Source of the DNA: JBMNCQ01 sp049366715
GTDB taxonomy: Bacteria; Bacillota; Peptococcia; Peptococcales; BICA1-8
NCBI GenBank assembly: GCA_049366715.1
Contig: JBMNCQ010000054.1
Location: 124,001-188,000, forward strand
Direction of reading: 5' to 3'
Length of the DNA stretch: 64,000 nucleotides
The notes below the pieces were generated by a model. That model was not told the DNA's origin. It was given only the letters and a program-made list of their open reading frames with translations, and made no database searches. The translations under genes and the position numbers were made by a program. Shown here in pieces: positions 24,498 through 33,336 of the stretch (positions are counted from its first letter, which is position 1; each line of letters starts with the position of its first letter).

Positions 24498-25127
24498 ATG
24501 CAAAGGAAATTTATATTTAAGGATAAAAACAGCGAAATTCTGTTACCGGTAACCCCCCCTTCATTTACAATGACGCAGGGTATTAATATAGAGACTATTA
24601 ATATTCATACTCTGGGCGATGTCAATATCGCCGGCTATGGTACTTTGGCCAATTTAAAGATTGATTGTCTTTTTCCGGCCCAATCTTATCCATTTGCCCT
24701 GGAAAATCAGGATCCCTATGTATATGTAGATTACTTTATAAAATGGTGTGATGAAAGAGAGGTATTGCGATTTATAGTTTCAGATACGTCGGTTAATATA
24801 GCTGTTCTTGTAGAGTCGATTACTTATTCGGAAAAAGATGGCACCAATGATGTTTATGCCACGATTATTTTGCGGGAATACCGGGAGTTAAGTGCAGTCA
24901 GAGCGGAGAAAGCAGGTAGCGGTAACAAGACCAGAGTGGCCGGCGTATCCACGTCGCTTGCTTCCTCCTATACTATTAAAAAAGGTGATACCTTAAGCTC
25001 CATATGCCGTAAGTTTTACGGGGATGCATCTCTCTATCCGAAGCTTGCGGCAGCCAATAACATTAAAAACCCGAATCTTATTTATGCCGGGCATACCTTA
25101 AAGATACTGGATAAGAGTCAATTATAG
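24498..25127 (+). CDS. xkdP: LysM tail protein (XkdP-like, module A)
   Basis: 209 aa, GAGGTGATG before ATG 24498. The N-terminal ~150 residues are the XkdP/gp53-like baseplate domain (EILLPVTPPSFTMTQG, ETINIHTLGDVNIAGYGTLA). The C-terminal ~50 residues are one LysM repeat (YTIKKGDTLSSICRKFYGDA to LIYAGHTLKI). It links the tape measure/tube to the baseplate hub, and LysM may bind peptidoglycan. In other tail operons it directly follows the tape measure; here the lipoprotein cassette intervenes. Confidence 0.88.
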   Translation: MQRKFIFKDKNSEILLPVTPPSFTMTQGINIETINIHTLGDVNIAGYGTLANLKIDCLFPAQSYPFALENQDPYVYVDYFIKWCDEREVLRFIVSDTSVNIAVLVESITYSEKDGTNDVYATIILREYRELSAVRAEKAGSGNKTRVAGVSTSLASSYTIKKGDTLSSICRKFYGDASLYPKLAAANNIKNPNLIYAGHTLKILDKSQL

Positions 25128-25138
25128 GAGGTGTCGGT

Positions 25139-26161
25139 TTGTTAAAGTTATTAATAACAAATAGTGACGGCCCCTTTGATATAAAGGAGTTGGTGTCCCA
25201 AATAGATTGGTCGGGGGATTATCTACAATGTGCCAGGACGTTAAGTTTTAATTTGTTGTCGTCACCGATGGATAAATTAATACCGGCAGTTAAATGTGAC
25301 CTTGGCAATGCAGTAACGTTAATGCTGGATGACCGGACCCTATTTGAGGGCTTTGTGTTTGAGCGGCAAAAGAATACGGCCGGCAGTAGGATAGATGTAA
25401 TTTGCTTTGACCGGGGGATTTATCTGAAACGCAATAAGACTTCCTATAAGTTTACCAAGCTGACTTCTGAGGCCATCGCCAAGCGGGTATGTACCGACTT
25501 TGGGATTGATACCGGTGAAATTGTGACCACAGGCATTAAGATAAGCCGGAATTTCCTGGGCTCAACCCTCTACGACATTATCCAGACTGCCTATACCCTG
25601 GCCTCAGCCGAAACCAAAAAGAAATATCATGTAACATTTAAAGGCTCTAAACTTTGTGTCCTGGAAAAGAAAGTCACCGATGCAACTCTCGTCATTGAGG
25701 GCGGCACTAATCTAATGGATGCAAGCATTACCGACAGTATCACCAATATGGTCAACCAGGTGGCAATTTATGATAAGAACGACAAATTGCTTGATAAGGT
25801 AAAGAACGAGGAGGCCATTAAACTATACGGGCTGATGCAGGAGTATCTAAAACAACGGGAAGGCGAAAATACAGGAACTGAGGCGCAAAAAATTCTAGAT
25901 GATAACGGTGTTCAGCAAAAAATAACCATTAATAACCTGGGCAACGCGGCCAATGTGACCGGTGGTACTGTTGTGGTCAGAGAACCTCATACCGGGTTGT
26001 ATGGCCTTTTTTATATTGATAGTGACATCCACACCTGGAAAAATGGCCTATACCTTAATAAATTAGCGCTTAATTTCAAGAATATTATGGATGAAAAGGA
26101 GGTTGGGACCTTACCAAATAAGACAGGATCCAAGACAGCTGAAGCTCCAGGCAGTGCCTGA
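25139..26161 (+). CDS. xkdQ: Baseplate hub protein (XkdQ-like, module A)
   Basis: 340 aa from TTG 25139 (AGGAGGTG upstream). It has hub-family features, with an N-terminal beta domain (CARTLSFNLLSSPMDKLIPA), YDIIQTAYTLASAETKKKYH in the middle and DSITNMVNQVAIYDKNDKLL, the usual frame for gpD/gp27-like hubs. The tail after HTWKNGLYLNKLALNF is a short low-complexity end. It forms the trimeric hub on which the spike sits. It follows the LysM gene by 11 bases. Confidence 0.85.
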   Translation: MLKLLITNSDGPFDIKELVSQIDWSGDYLQCARTLSFNLLSSPMDKLIPAVKCDLGNAVTLMLDDRTLFEGFVFERQKNTAGSRIDVICFDRGIYLKRNKTSYKFTKLTSEAIAKRVCTDFGIDTGEIVTTGIKISRNFLGSTLYDIIQTAYTLASAETKKKYHVTFKGSKLCVLEKKVTDATLVIEGGTNLMDASITDSITNMVNQVAIYDKNDKLLDKVKNEEAIKLYGLMQEYLKQREGENTGTEAQKILDDNGVQQKITINNLGNAANVTGGTVVVREPHTGLYGLFYIDSDIHTWKNGLYLNKLALNFKNIMDEKEVGTLPNKTGSKTAEAPGSA

Positions 26162-26192
26162 TCCTATATTAACAAACCCGGAGGTGAATAAA

Positions 26193-26450
26193 ATGGAGGG
26201 AAATCCTTATGCAGAGCTGGTAAAAAACATTCGTGAAGATCTTAAAGCCCAGACCCCCGTTGCCTATTGTTTTGGCACTGTTGTTAATATCGACCCCCTC
26301 AAAATAGAAGTCAGCGGCACTGTCCAAGAAAGCTTTGATCTCTTAAGAAGTAATATTGTGGTTGGGCTTAACAAAGGGGACAGTGTTTTATTACTGCCTA
26401 TTGAGGACCAACAAAGGTTTATTATTTTGTGTAAGGTGGTGAGCATTTGA
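26193..26450 (+). CDS. xkdR: Short baseplate spike/DUF2577 protein (XkdR-like, module A)
   Basis: 85 aa from ATG 26193 (GGAGGTGA); the longer frame from 26091 overlaps the hub gene and is discarded. A small OB-like fold (AYCFGTVVNIDPLKIEVSGT, then GLNKGDSVLLLPIEDQQRFI) is the DUF2577 core. The His-rich loop present in the module B counterpart (37680) is missing, and the protein is shorter by ~50 residues. It overlaps the next gene by 4 bases. Confidence 0.75.
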   Translation: MEGNPYAELVKNIREDLKAQTPVAYCFGTVVNIDPLKIEVSGTVQESFDLLRSNIVVGLNKGDSVLLLPIEDQQRFIILCKVVSI

Positions 26451-26863
26451 GCATTTTTCCAATGATTCAGCCGGAGGCAATCCGTACAAATGTTGGACTC
26501 CCGCTGTCTAAAGAAACTGACTGGGATTTTGCCCGGAATATACCAATTTATCGGAACGGCTCTCCGGTAATTGTTACCGGAAAAAGGGCCGTTTTAGTTT
26601 GGGCTTGGAAAGCGCTCCATACCGGGCGGTACAGGTATGATATATACACCTGGGACTACGGAAACGAAATAGAATCATTAATTGGCCAGCCTTACACAGA
26701 TGAACTTAAAAAAGCGGAAGCTGTCCGTTATGTCCGGGAGTGCTTGTTGATCAATCCTTATATTACTGATGTTACCGATGTATCTATTACCTTTTTAGAT
26801 GGTTTAATATCCATTCAGTGCAAAATAATTACCGTGTATGGAGAGGTGAATATAGATGTTTGA
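26447..26863 (+). CDS. xkdS: Baseplate wedge protein, gp25/DUF2634 (XkdS-like, module A)
   Basis: 138 aa from TTG 26447, overlapping the upstream stop. It shows the family hallmarks TDWDFARNIPIYRNGSPVIV, AWKALHTGRYRYDIYTWDYG (the conserved R-Y-x-Y-x-W) and ALRYV-like AEAVRYVRECLLINPYI. It forms part of the baseplate that triggers sheath contraction. The stop overlaps the baseplate J start by 8 bases. Confidence 0.85.
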   Translation: MSIFPMIQPEAIRTNVGLPLSKETDWDFARNIPIYRNGSPVIVTGKRAVLVWAWKALHTGRYRYDIYTWDYGNEIESLIGQPYTDELKKAEAVRYVRECLLINPYITDVTDVSITFLDGLISIQCKIITVYGEVNIDV

Positions 26864-27908
26864 AGACAAGACGCCGGAGAGCATTAAAGCGGAGATTTTA
26901 AATGACCTGACTCTGGCGGACACAAGGGAAGGAAGCTATACCAATGAGCTGGTTAGCCCTACGGCTTTAGAGCTTTGGAAATTATATGACAGCTTAAATG
27001 CCCTGATCCCTATGGTTTATGTTGATGAAACCTCCGGAGAATACATTGATAAAAAAGCCGCTAATTACGGTATTATTCGCAAGCCGGGGACCAAAGCATA
27101 TGCGACACTGAATTTTACCGGCAACGATGGGACTATTATCCCCCAGGGAACGGTTTTTTTAACAGCTGACGGCTTAGAATTTCAAACAGAGGAAGCAGTT
27201 ATTATAGCTGATGGAGTGGCCGGTGTTGTAGCCAATGCCACGGATGTAGGGGAAATATACAACGTGCCGGCTGGAACGATTACACAGCAGATTGTGAGTA
27301 TTTCAGGACTTTCTGCTGTTACCAATGAGGCTGCAGCTGGCGGTACAAACCCGGAAAGTGATGCCAGTCTGGTTGAACGTCTTCATAATTATCTCCGTAA
27401 GCCGGCCACTAGCGGCAATATATACCATTATGAGCAATGGGCTTTGGAGGTAGATGGCGTAGGCGGGGTAAAAGTCGTACCTCTCTGGAATGGTCCCGGC
27501 ACTGTAAAAGTCTTGATTGTTGGGCCGGATAAAGGTCCGGTTGCTGCTTCCGTAGTTGCTAATTGTGCTGAGCATCTAGAGGTGTGTAGACCCATTGGCG
27601 CCACTGTAACGGTGCTAAGTGCGGAAGGCTTAGTGATTGATGTATCGGCTGCCGTCTCATTTGAAAGCACAACCACCAAGGCCATAGTACAGGAAACATT
27701 TGCCGAGCGTTTGGCTGAATACCTGCAGAGTATCGCTTTTGATAGGTACAAAGTTGTATATAACAGGCTCGCATATATGCTTTTAGATATTGACGGCGTT
27801 ATTGATTACACTGTTTTAACTGTCAACGGCGGAACGGCTGATATAATAATTGGCTCTGATCAGGTACCGGCAGCCGGAACGGTGGTGATTAGCTATATCT
27901 CTGATTGA
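26856..27908 (+). CDS. xkdT: Baseplate J protein (XkdT-like, module A)
   Basis: 350 aa, matching the usual ~350-aa XkdT. Motifs: LADTREGSYTNELVSPTALE, VDETSGEYIDKKAANYGIIR, GTIIPQGTVFLTADGLEFQT and the long conserved WALEVDGVGGVKVVPLWNGP. It makes the baseplate wedge (gp6/J-type) that locks and releases the sheath. There is no insertion, unlike the module B copy. Very tight packing with neighbours. Confidence 0.9.
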   Translation: MFEDKTPESIKAEILNDLTLADTREGSYTNELVSPTALELWKLYDSLNALIPMVYVDETSGEYIDKKAANYGIIRKPGTKAYATLNFTGNDGTIIPQGTVFLTADGLEFQTEEAVIIADGVAGVVANATDVGEIYNVPAGTITQQIVSISGLSAVTNEAAAGGTNPESDASLVERLHNYLRKPATSGNIYHYEQWALEVDGVGGVKVVPLWNGPGTVKVLIVGPDKGPVAASVVANCAEHLEVCRPIGATVTVLSAEGLVIDVSAAVSFESTTTKAIVQETFAERLAEYLQSIAFDRYKVVYNRLAYMLLDIDGVIDYTVLTVNGGTADIIIGSDQVPAAGTVVISYISD

Positions 27909-28431
27909 TTTACTATCCCCGAACTTCGCAGACAGCCCGGAAGTTGTAGAACTTCAAGGGGCTTTTAACACCCAGGTTGAAGCCATAGCTGCTGTCAAAG
28001 ATGATTTATTTAATCAGCTTGATATTGCGACTACAACCTGGGGGTTAACGTACTGGGAAAAAGTTTATGGGCTTAAAAGCGATGTATCCAAACCTTATGA
28101 CTATCGACGGACAAGAATAATGAGTAAGATGCGCGGCCAGGGGTCAACAACCAAAGCTATGATCCAAAACGTTGCCGAAAGTTTCAGTAATGGTCAAGTG
28201 GACGTACTTGTATATCCCAATGAATACCGGTTTGAAATCAAATTTACCGGCACACTGGGAATACCCCCCAATATGGAAAATCTGACGGCAGCAATAGAAG
28301 AAATTAAACCGGCTCATTTAGCCTATAACTATGTAATTATTTACCGGATCCATGCCCAGTTAACCCAGTACACCCACGCCCAGCTGGCGGCTTATACGCA
28401 CAAACAACTTAGAGAGGAGGTCCTTGTATAA
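27895..28431 (+). CDS. xkdU: Baseplate/tail-tip protein (XkdU-like, module A), unusual start
   Basis: About 178 aa. Coding character (DLLSPNFADSPEVVELQGAF) begins well upstream of the first ATG in frame (28120), but no ATG, GTG or TTG is available after the in-frame stop at 27886. AUA 27895, CUG 27901 or AUU 27904 must serve, behind GGTGGTGA. The middle (TTTWGLTYWEKVYGLKSDVS, then MRGQGSTTKAMIQNVAESF) is typical of gpI/XkdU proteins. The C-terminus has three YTHxQL-type repeats (HAQLTQYTHAQLAAYTHKQL). It links wedges to fibres. Confidence 0.75.
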   Translation: MSLIDLLSPNFADSPEVVELQGAFNTQVEAIAAVKDDLFNQLDIATTTWGLTYWEKVYGLKSDVSKPYDYRRTRIMSKMRGQGSTTKAMIQNVAESFSNGQVDVLVYPNEYRFEIKFTGTLGIPPNMENLTAAIEEIKPAHLAYNYVIIYRIHAQLTQYTHAQLAAYTHKQLREEVLV

Positions 28432-30200
28432 TGGCAAACTTAACATCTCATTATAACTTGGAGAAAGCAACAGAAAATGAGTTTTATGATGTAAACCTGC
28501 ATGGTAGAAATATGGACAAAATAGATCAGGCGCTCAAAAACAATGTGGATGAAACCGCAACAAAAGAAATCCCTGCCGGCGCTCAGGCTAAAGCCAACAC
28601 AGCTGAAAACAATGCTAAAACTTTTGCCAGTGGTTTAGTCGGCTCTCTGAGCTCACTTTTAACCACGGCAAAGAGTAATATTGTTGCGGCAATCAACGAA
28701 TTAAAGGGCAACCATGATGCGCATAAGGCAGAAAGTATGAACGATGCCCATTTGGGTAAAAATATCGGTCTTGAGGATACGGAAGGTCATTTTGCAGCTT
28801 TGGAAGTAGAAGGGGCTTTACATGAGCTTTTTACAAATGTCAGTGATGGAAAGACTCAGGTCGCTTCCGCCATCACTGACATGGGTCAGGCTGCCAGTGG
28901 AAGCGATGCTTTTGCCGCATTAGCTGCAAAAATAAGGGATATTTCTGATGATGCTACGGCTGCTGTAGGAAATGTTCTGGCAGGTAAAACATTTTACCAA
29001 GGCGGAGCCAAACGGACTGGAACAATGCCGAATAATGGCAGTTTAGGTACTATCACGCCAGGAACAGCTAATCAAAGTATTCCTGCTGGATATACGACTG
29101 GAGGTACCGTAATAGGCGACGCTGACTTAGTAAGTGCAAATATTAAGGCAGGCAAAAATATATTCGGAGTAGCTGGTAGCAGTACTGTAGTAGATACCAG
29201 TGCCGGAGATGCAACGGCAGCACAAATATTAAGCGGTAAAAAAGCCTATGTAGATGGGTCCTTGGTAACAGGTACAATGGCAAATAAAACAGGTGGCTAC
29301 GCTACAGATAGTCTAACCTACAGTGGTACGCAACTGAGGATGAGTATAGATAGTGCCGGCTATTTCTCTGATAGTGCTTATTTATACTATAATGAGGCGG
29401 ATTGGGTGGAAAGCAATATTAAAGCTGGAGTGAATATATTTGGTAAAGCTGGAACATTACAAGAAGTACAAGCATCTGCACAATCTGTTAATAATAGCCT
29501 ATATTACACAGATTTACACCCTGATGTTGTATATGAAATAAACTCCGATAGTTTAGCAGTAATAAATAGTGCATCTTCACCTGGACTTGGGGCAAGAGGT
29601 ATAGGTGGGGTGATAGGAGAACTCTATCATGTTGATGACGACACAGAATTAGTATATGAATTAAATCCTAATACTTTAGCGGTGATAAGAAGCACACAAC
29701 ACCCTGGTTCTGTCCCATGGGGTGTAGGAGGGACTAAAGATAATTTATATATTTCAAATAGTAATTCTGATTATTTATATGAAGTTAACCTTATTACTTT
29801 AGCTTCTATTAACAGCTCACCGGCTTTTAGTGGAGCTCCAAGAGGTATAGGAGGCATAGACAATAGATTATATAATGTAGACAATTCTGGTGATGATATA
29901 TACGAAATTAGTTCTAATACTTTGGCAAGCATTAGAAACGTATCTAGTCCGTCAAGTGACCCGCAAGGAATAGGAGGCACAAACAATAGACTTTATCATA
30001 GTGATAATTCCTCAAAACTCTTATATGAATTAAACCCTGATAATTTATCAGTAATTAATACCCATTCATTAAGTTACGCGTCGGGAACTCCTTTGGGTAT
30101 AGGGGGAATGAAAGGCGGGTCAATACTTACAATAAGTAATCAAATAGAACTTTCAAATCCAGATAAAATAATTTATTTGGGTGTTTCGTACTTTAATTAA
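28431..30200 (+). CDS. Tail fibre protein with C-terminal beta-propeller-like repeats (fibre 2, module A)
   Basis: 589 aa, ATG 28431 overlapping the upstream stop. The N-terminal ~150 residues are a fibre-attachment region with coiled coil (NLEKATENEFYDVNLHGRNM, PAGAQAKANTAENNAKTF). Residues ~160-350 hold fibre repeats of the NIKAGKNIFGVAGS type. Residues ~360-575 carry five ~43-residue repeats, each with Y-E-(I/L/V)-x-x-x-x-L-x-x-I and then GIGG, which predicts a propeller. The repeats are AT-rich compared with the 5' half, a sign of module exchange. It is probably the receptor-binding protein of particle A. Confidence 0.75.
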   Translation: MANLTSHYNLEKATENEFYDVNLHGRNMDKIDQALKNNVDETATKEIPAGAQAKANTAENNAKTFASGLVGSLSSLLTTAKSNIVAAINELKGNHDAHKAESMNDAHLGKNIGLEDTEGHFAALEVEGALHELFTNVSDGKTQVASAITDMGQAASGSDAFAALAAKIRDISDDATAAVGNVLAGKTFYQGGAKRTGTMPNNGSLGTITPGTANQSIPAGYTTGGTVIGDADLVSANIKAGKNIFGVAGSSTVVDTSAGDATAAQILSGKKAYVDGSLVTGTMANKTGGYATDSLTYSGTQLRMSIDSAGYFSDSAYLYYNEADWVESNIKAGVNIFGKAGTLQEVQASAQSVNNSLYYTDLHPDVVYEINSDSLAVINSASSPGLGARGIGGVIGELYHVDDDTELVYELNPNTLAVIRSTQHPGSVPWGVGGTKDNLYISNSNSDYLYEVNLITLASINSSPAFSGAPRGIGGIDNRLYNVDNSGDDIYEISSNTLASIRNVSSPSSDPQGIGGTNNRLYHSDNSSKLLYELNPDNLSVINTHSLSYASGTPLGIGGMKGGSILTISNQIELSNPDKIIYLGVSYFN

Positions 30201-30220
30201 TATAAATGGAGGAAATTAGC

Positions 30221-30646
30221 ATGTATTTAAAAATTCAAGGTAATTTATTAGATATTTTAGGAGAAGATGCAAGAAGTAATATGGAGGAAACTTTAGGGAT
30301 TAAAGTCTCACCGGCATATCAATTTTTGGAATGTGACATACCAGCGACGCTAGCTGTCGTGACAAATGAGGATAAAGTACAAAAAATTATTAATCATGCT
30401 AAAATAACAATTTTGAATACCATGGACGAGTTTAATGCTGAGATAGATAACTTGTATGAAGAAAAGTATACTCTTACAAACAGTACAGAACTCCAAGTAG
30501 ATTTACAACTAAGCGGAAATCCTACAATACCTAATTATGATGCTGGTCAACCTTTAAGAAGTCAAAATAATCTTAAAGCGTTATATGATTCTGGATTAGG
30601 TGGAATTAGCAAGAATAAGAAGCCGCCTTATTTAACTGCACAATAG
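30221..30646 (+). CDS. Small fibre-cluster protein (module A)
   Basis: 141 aa from ATG 30221 (GGAGG at 30209-30213). The N-terminal ~65 residues are hydrophobic/acidic (YLKIQGNLLDILGEDARSNM); the C-terminal part reads LQVDLQLSGNPTIPNYDAGQ and KALYDSGLGGISK. A decayed copy of this C-terminal part lies at 43161-43325 after the module B fibres. No domain recognised; position suggests a fibre chaperone or tip protein. Its last codons lie in the right direct repeat. Confidence 0.5.
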   Translation: MYLKIQGNLLDILGEDARSNMEETLGIKVSPAYQFLECDIPATLAVVTNEDKVQKIINHAKITILNTMDEFNAEIDNLYEEKYTLTNSTELQVDLQLSGNPTIPNYDAGQPLRSQNNLKALYDSGLGGISKNKKPPYLTAQ

Positions 30647-30783
30647 GACAAAACTGCGCAATAAACCCACTAGGGTTTATTTTTATATACCGCATAACGT
30701 GCTAATCCGGCACGTTTTTCTTTTTCTCAACCTTTACCTTTACCTAGCGCAGCGATGCCCGTTTTTTAAGGAGGTGATGCCGG
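30639..30783. repeat. Right copy of the direct repeat flanking module A
   Basis: Nearly identical to 15821-15979, apart from a 17-base deletion that removes one arm of the third hairpin. It contains the AATAAACCC/GGGTTTATT terminator (30660-30685) and the AACGTGC/GCACGTT hairpin, and ends in AAGGAGGTGATGCCGG. The two copies lie about 14.8 kb apart and bracket the whole of module A. Confidence 0.85.
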
Positions 30784-30835
30784 GGAATTTCTACTAACCC
30801 GCAAAAGGGAGTGATGTGTAAAGGAGTGAAAGGCA

Positions 30836-31708
30836 ATGGATTTAGCAGGACTTTTACAAGAAAAGCTGACCGGCGACGGTATGCTGACCGGGATGCTGGC
30901 CGGGTATGGGGAAGGAGCGGCGGTCTTTGCGGGGCAGGCGCCTCCTGATGACGATCCGGGCTGGACGGGGGAGGCTTATCCCCGGGTGACTTATGTCGTG
31001 GAAAGGTCGGAGGAACCGCAGCAAAGAACAGGTGGAGCAGTGAGTTTTAACATCTGGAGTGTATCCCGCTCCATGGTGCATCCCGGGGTAATCGGGGCCC
31101 GTTTGCAAGAGCTCTTGAACGGGGGGATATTTCACCCGGATAACGGGCCGGCGACGGGAATGAGATGGAGGTCGGCCTGCAGTCCGGCGGTGGATGATTA
31201 TGATGCCGACGGTAATTTAATCGTGTCTTTAACCGTTAAATTTGACCTGATCAATTTCCCTGTTCAGGTCGCAAGCGGATCGGACCCTGTCTCCGCCCTA
31301 AATCAATGGACAGGGGAGACCTTTTTTGAAGCCCAGCTTGATCCCGGTACCTGGATGCCCGGTGATGGGAATCCGGCCGTTTACTGGCAGGTTGAAGAGA
31401 TGCAAATCGTGGAACAATATGCAACCGCCTCCTGGGTAGAGGCCCGCCTGGCAGCCTATGTTATTGCTCCGACCCAGGAAGGGAGAGCGGGCTGGGTTAA
31501 GAAGGTCATGGAAAGACTGTCCCTGATTAAGTTCTTAAACCTGGCTGAAGGTTCGCCTTTATTTATCCGGGCGGTGAAAGCCGACTTCCGGGCGGATTAT
31601 CTGCGTACAGGCCAAATCAGTTTGACTGTCAGGTATGGCGTGGGGCCGGAAGAGGAGACAGGGGGAACTTACGAAAAATTAAATAACGCTGTTCTGGATG
31701 TCATGTAG
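30836..31708 (+). CDS. Tail terminator/completion-like protein (module B)
   Basis: 290 aa, ATG 30836. It falls into two similar-sized halves. The first, ~1-140 (AYPRVTYVVERSEEPQQRTG, AVSFNIWSVSRS, SLTVKFDLINFP), has the tail-terminator pattern. The second, ~150-280 (YWQVEEMQIVEQYATASWVE, GQISLTVRYGVGP), looks like a second such unit, so it may be a fused or duplicated form of the usual ~130-aa protein. It opens module B directly after the right direct repeat. A relic of its middle lies at 15985-16080. Confidence 0.6.
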   Translation: MDLAGLLQEKLTGDGMLTGMLAGYGEGAAVFAGQAPPDDDPGWTGEAYPRVTYVVERSEEPQQRTGGAVSFNIWSVSRSMVHPGVIGARLQELLNGGIFHPDNGPATGMRWRSACSPAVDDYDADGNLIVSLTVKFDLINFPVQVASGSDPVSALNQWTGETFFEAQLDPGTWMPGDGNPAVYWQVEEMQIVEQYATASWVEARLAAYVIAPTQEGRAGWVKKVMERLSLIKFLNLAEGSPLFIRAVKADFRADYLRTGQISLTVRYGVGPEEETGGTYEKLNNAVLDVM

Positions 31709-31723
31709 AAAGGCAGGTTAACG

Positions 31724-31900
31724 ATGTCGGAAAGAAAGCAGGAAAGCTTATTTACTGCTGAGGAGCTAAGGCAGGGGGCCCGGTCTCTGGGTGTTAAACC
31801 GGAGGTAATGGCCGGGGCCGTTAAATTAGCAGGCAAAAGTAAAATGACTAAAGCCGAAGTCAAAGCGGCAATTATTAAATTTACCAAGAGAGAGGTGTAG
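31724..31900 (+). CDS. Small protein before the sheath gene (module B)
   Basis: 58 aa from ATG 31724, packed 15 bases after the upstream stop and 5 bases before the sheath start. It is helical and charged (QESLFTAEELRQGARSLGVK, ending AAIIKFTKREV). Small proteins at this place are common in PBSX-like loci; no function is known. The reading TAEELRQGARSLGVKPEVMA resembles short regulatory or assembly peptides but has no diagnostic motif. Confidence 0.65.
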   Translation: MSERKQESLFTAEELRQGARSLGVKPEVMAGAVKLAGKSKMTKAEVKAAIIKFTKREV

Positions 31901-31905
31901 GATAG

Positions 31906-33318
31906 ATGGGTGGAATTATCTTTTTAGAAGGTGAAACGAAAATTCGTCCCGGTGTCTATATTCGAACGACCAAGGTAGGATTAAGTGAAGGAGCTGTTGT
32001 CAGTCAGGGTGTTGCTGCCGTATTATTCAGGTCTTCCTGGGGACCGTTGAATCAGGTTGTTGACCTGGAAGCGGCGGAAGAAGCGAAAAATATCTTTGGT
32101 ACTTCCGGTACGGTAGCGGCAATCACCGAGGTCTTCCGGGGAGGAGCCCGGAGGGTCAAAGCCTTTAGGCTTGGCACAGGTGGTGAAAAAGGCAAGGTAA
32201 ATTTGCAGGATACCGAAGAAACACCGGTGGATGTTGTACAGATTGAAGCTAAATATCCGGGTGGTAAAGAATTAAATGCTACGATCCGGGAATCCTTAGT
32301 GGACGATAGCCAAAAAGAACTGTTAATTTATGAGGGCTTTACCTTGGCGGATAAGTTTTCCTTTGCCGCCGGGGGTGTTAACGAGCCGCAAAACCTGGTA
32401 GATGCCGTCAATACTCAGGGCAGCGCGTGGATTGCGGCGGCCAAGCTGGCTGACGGCAACGGTACGGTGGCTCAGGTCAGCCAGGAGGATTTAACAGGGG
32501 GGGCCGATCCTGCGGTAGCGGGAACGGAATACGAAGCCGGTTTAGCCGCTCTGGAAATTGAAAGCTGGAATGTCCTGGCGGTGGACAGCGAAGATGCGGC
32601 CGTTCATGCTGCAGTGCAAACCTATATTGACCGTGTGCGGGGCGAAGGGAAACGGGTCCGGGCCGTACTGGGGGAAGGCACGGGTGTAGCTCTGGCTACC
32701 CGCCTGACCAATGCCCAAGCCTTTAATGACCTGGCTATTACTTATGTGGCCAACGGATTTAAAAATTCCGCAGGGACTGAAATCACAGGTTATCCGGCGG
32801 CAGCCAGAATGGCCGGTAAGTCGGCTGCGGCCGGTATTACCAGGAGCCTGACCCATGAAGTTATTGAGGGTGCCGTTGATGTGGCAGGGAAATTAACCAA
32901 TGCCGAAGTGGAAGAGGCCGTACAAAGCGGTGCCCTCGTTTTTACCGCTAACAGCTCCGGCCAGGTGCAGGTGGAATACGACATCAATACCCTGGTTACC
33001 CTTGACGCCGACCAGGATGCGGGCTGGCGGAAAAACCGCCGGGTCAGGACCAGGGATAATCTTATTGACCGGATTGTTGCTGCCTGGGATCCCTTGATCG
33101 GTAAAGTAAACAACAGTCCCGACGGCAGGGCCACTTTGATTGCCGCCGCTCAGGATATCGTGAATAAGATGATTGGCGAAGGGGCGCTGGTGAGCGGGAC
33201 CGTAAAACTGGATGAAACCAATTTACCCGCCGGAGACAGCGCCTGGTTTGTCATTGAGGAACTGGCGGATCTGGACAGCACGGAGAAAATTTATCTCACC
33301 GTGGGCTTTCAATTTTAA
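31906..33318 (+). CDS. xkdK: Contractile tail sheath protein (module B)
   Basis: 470 aa from ATG 31906 (GAGAGGTGTAGG upstream). It has the PBSX XkdK length (466 aa) and the sheath hallmarks: KIRPGVYIRTTKVG at the start, AAVLFRSSWGPLNQ, VFRGGARRVKAFRLG, and the C-terminal domain with NTLVTLDADQDAGWRKNRRV and VIEELADLDSTEKIYLTVGF. It is over 100 residues longer than the module A sheath and of a different subfamily, so the two modules are not recent duplicates. Confidence 0.93.
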   Translation: MGGIIFLEGETKIRPGVYIRTTKVGLSEGAVVSQGVAAVLFRSSWGPLNQVVDLEAAEEAKNIFGTSGTVAAITEVFRGGARRVKAFRLGTGGEKGKVNLQDTEETPVDVVQIEAKYPGGKELNATIRESLVDDSQKELLIYEGFTLADKFSFAAGGVNEPQNLVDAVNTQGSAWIAAAKLADGNGTVAQVSQEDLTGGADPAVAGTEYEAGLAALEIESWNVLAVDSEDAAVHAAVQTYIDRVRGEGKRVRAVLGEGTGVALATRLTNAQAFNDLAITYVANGFKNSAGTEITGYPAAARMAGKSAAAGITRSLTHEVIEGAVDVAGKLTNAEVEEAVQSGALVFTANSSGQVQVEYDINTLVTLDADQDAGWRKNRRVRTRDNLIDRIVAAWDPLIGKVNNSPDGRATLIAAAQDIVNKMIGEGALVSGTVKLDETNLPAGDSAWFVIEELADLDSTEKIYLTVGFQF

Positions 33319-33336
33319 TTAAGGGAGGAGAAATCA

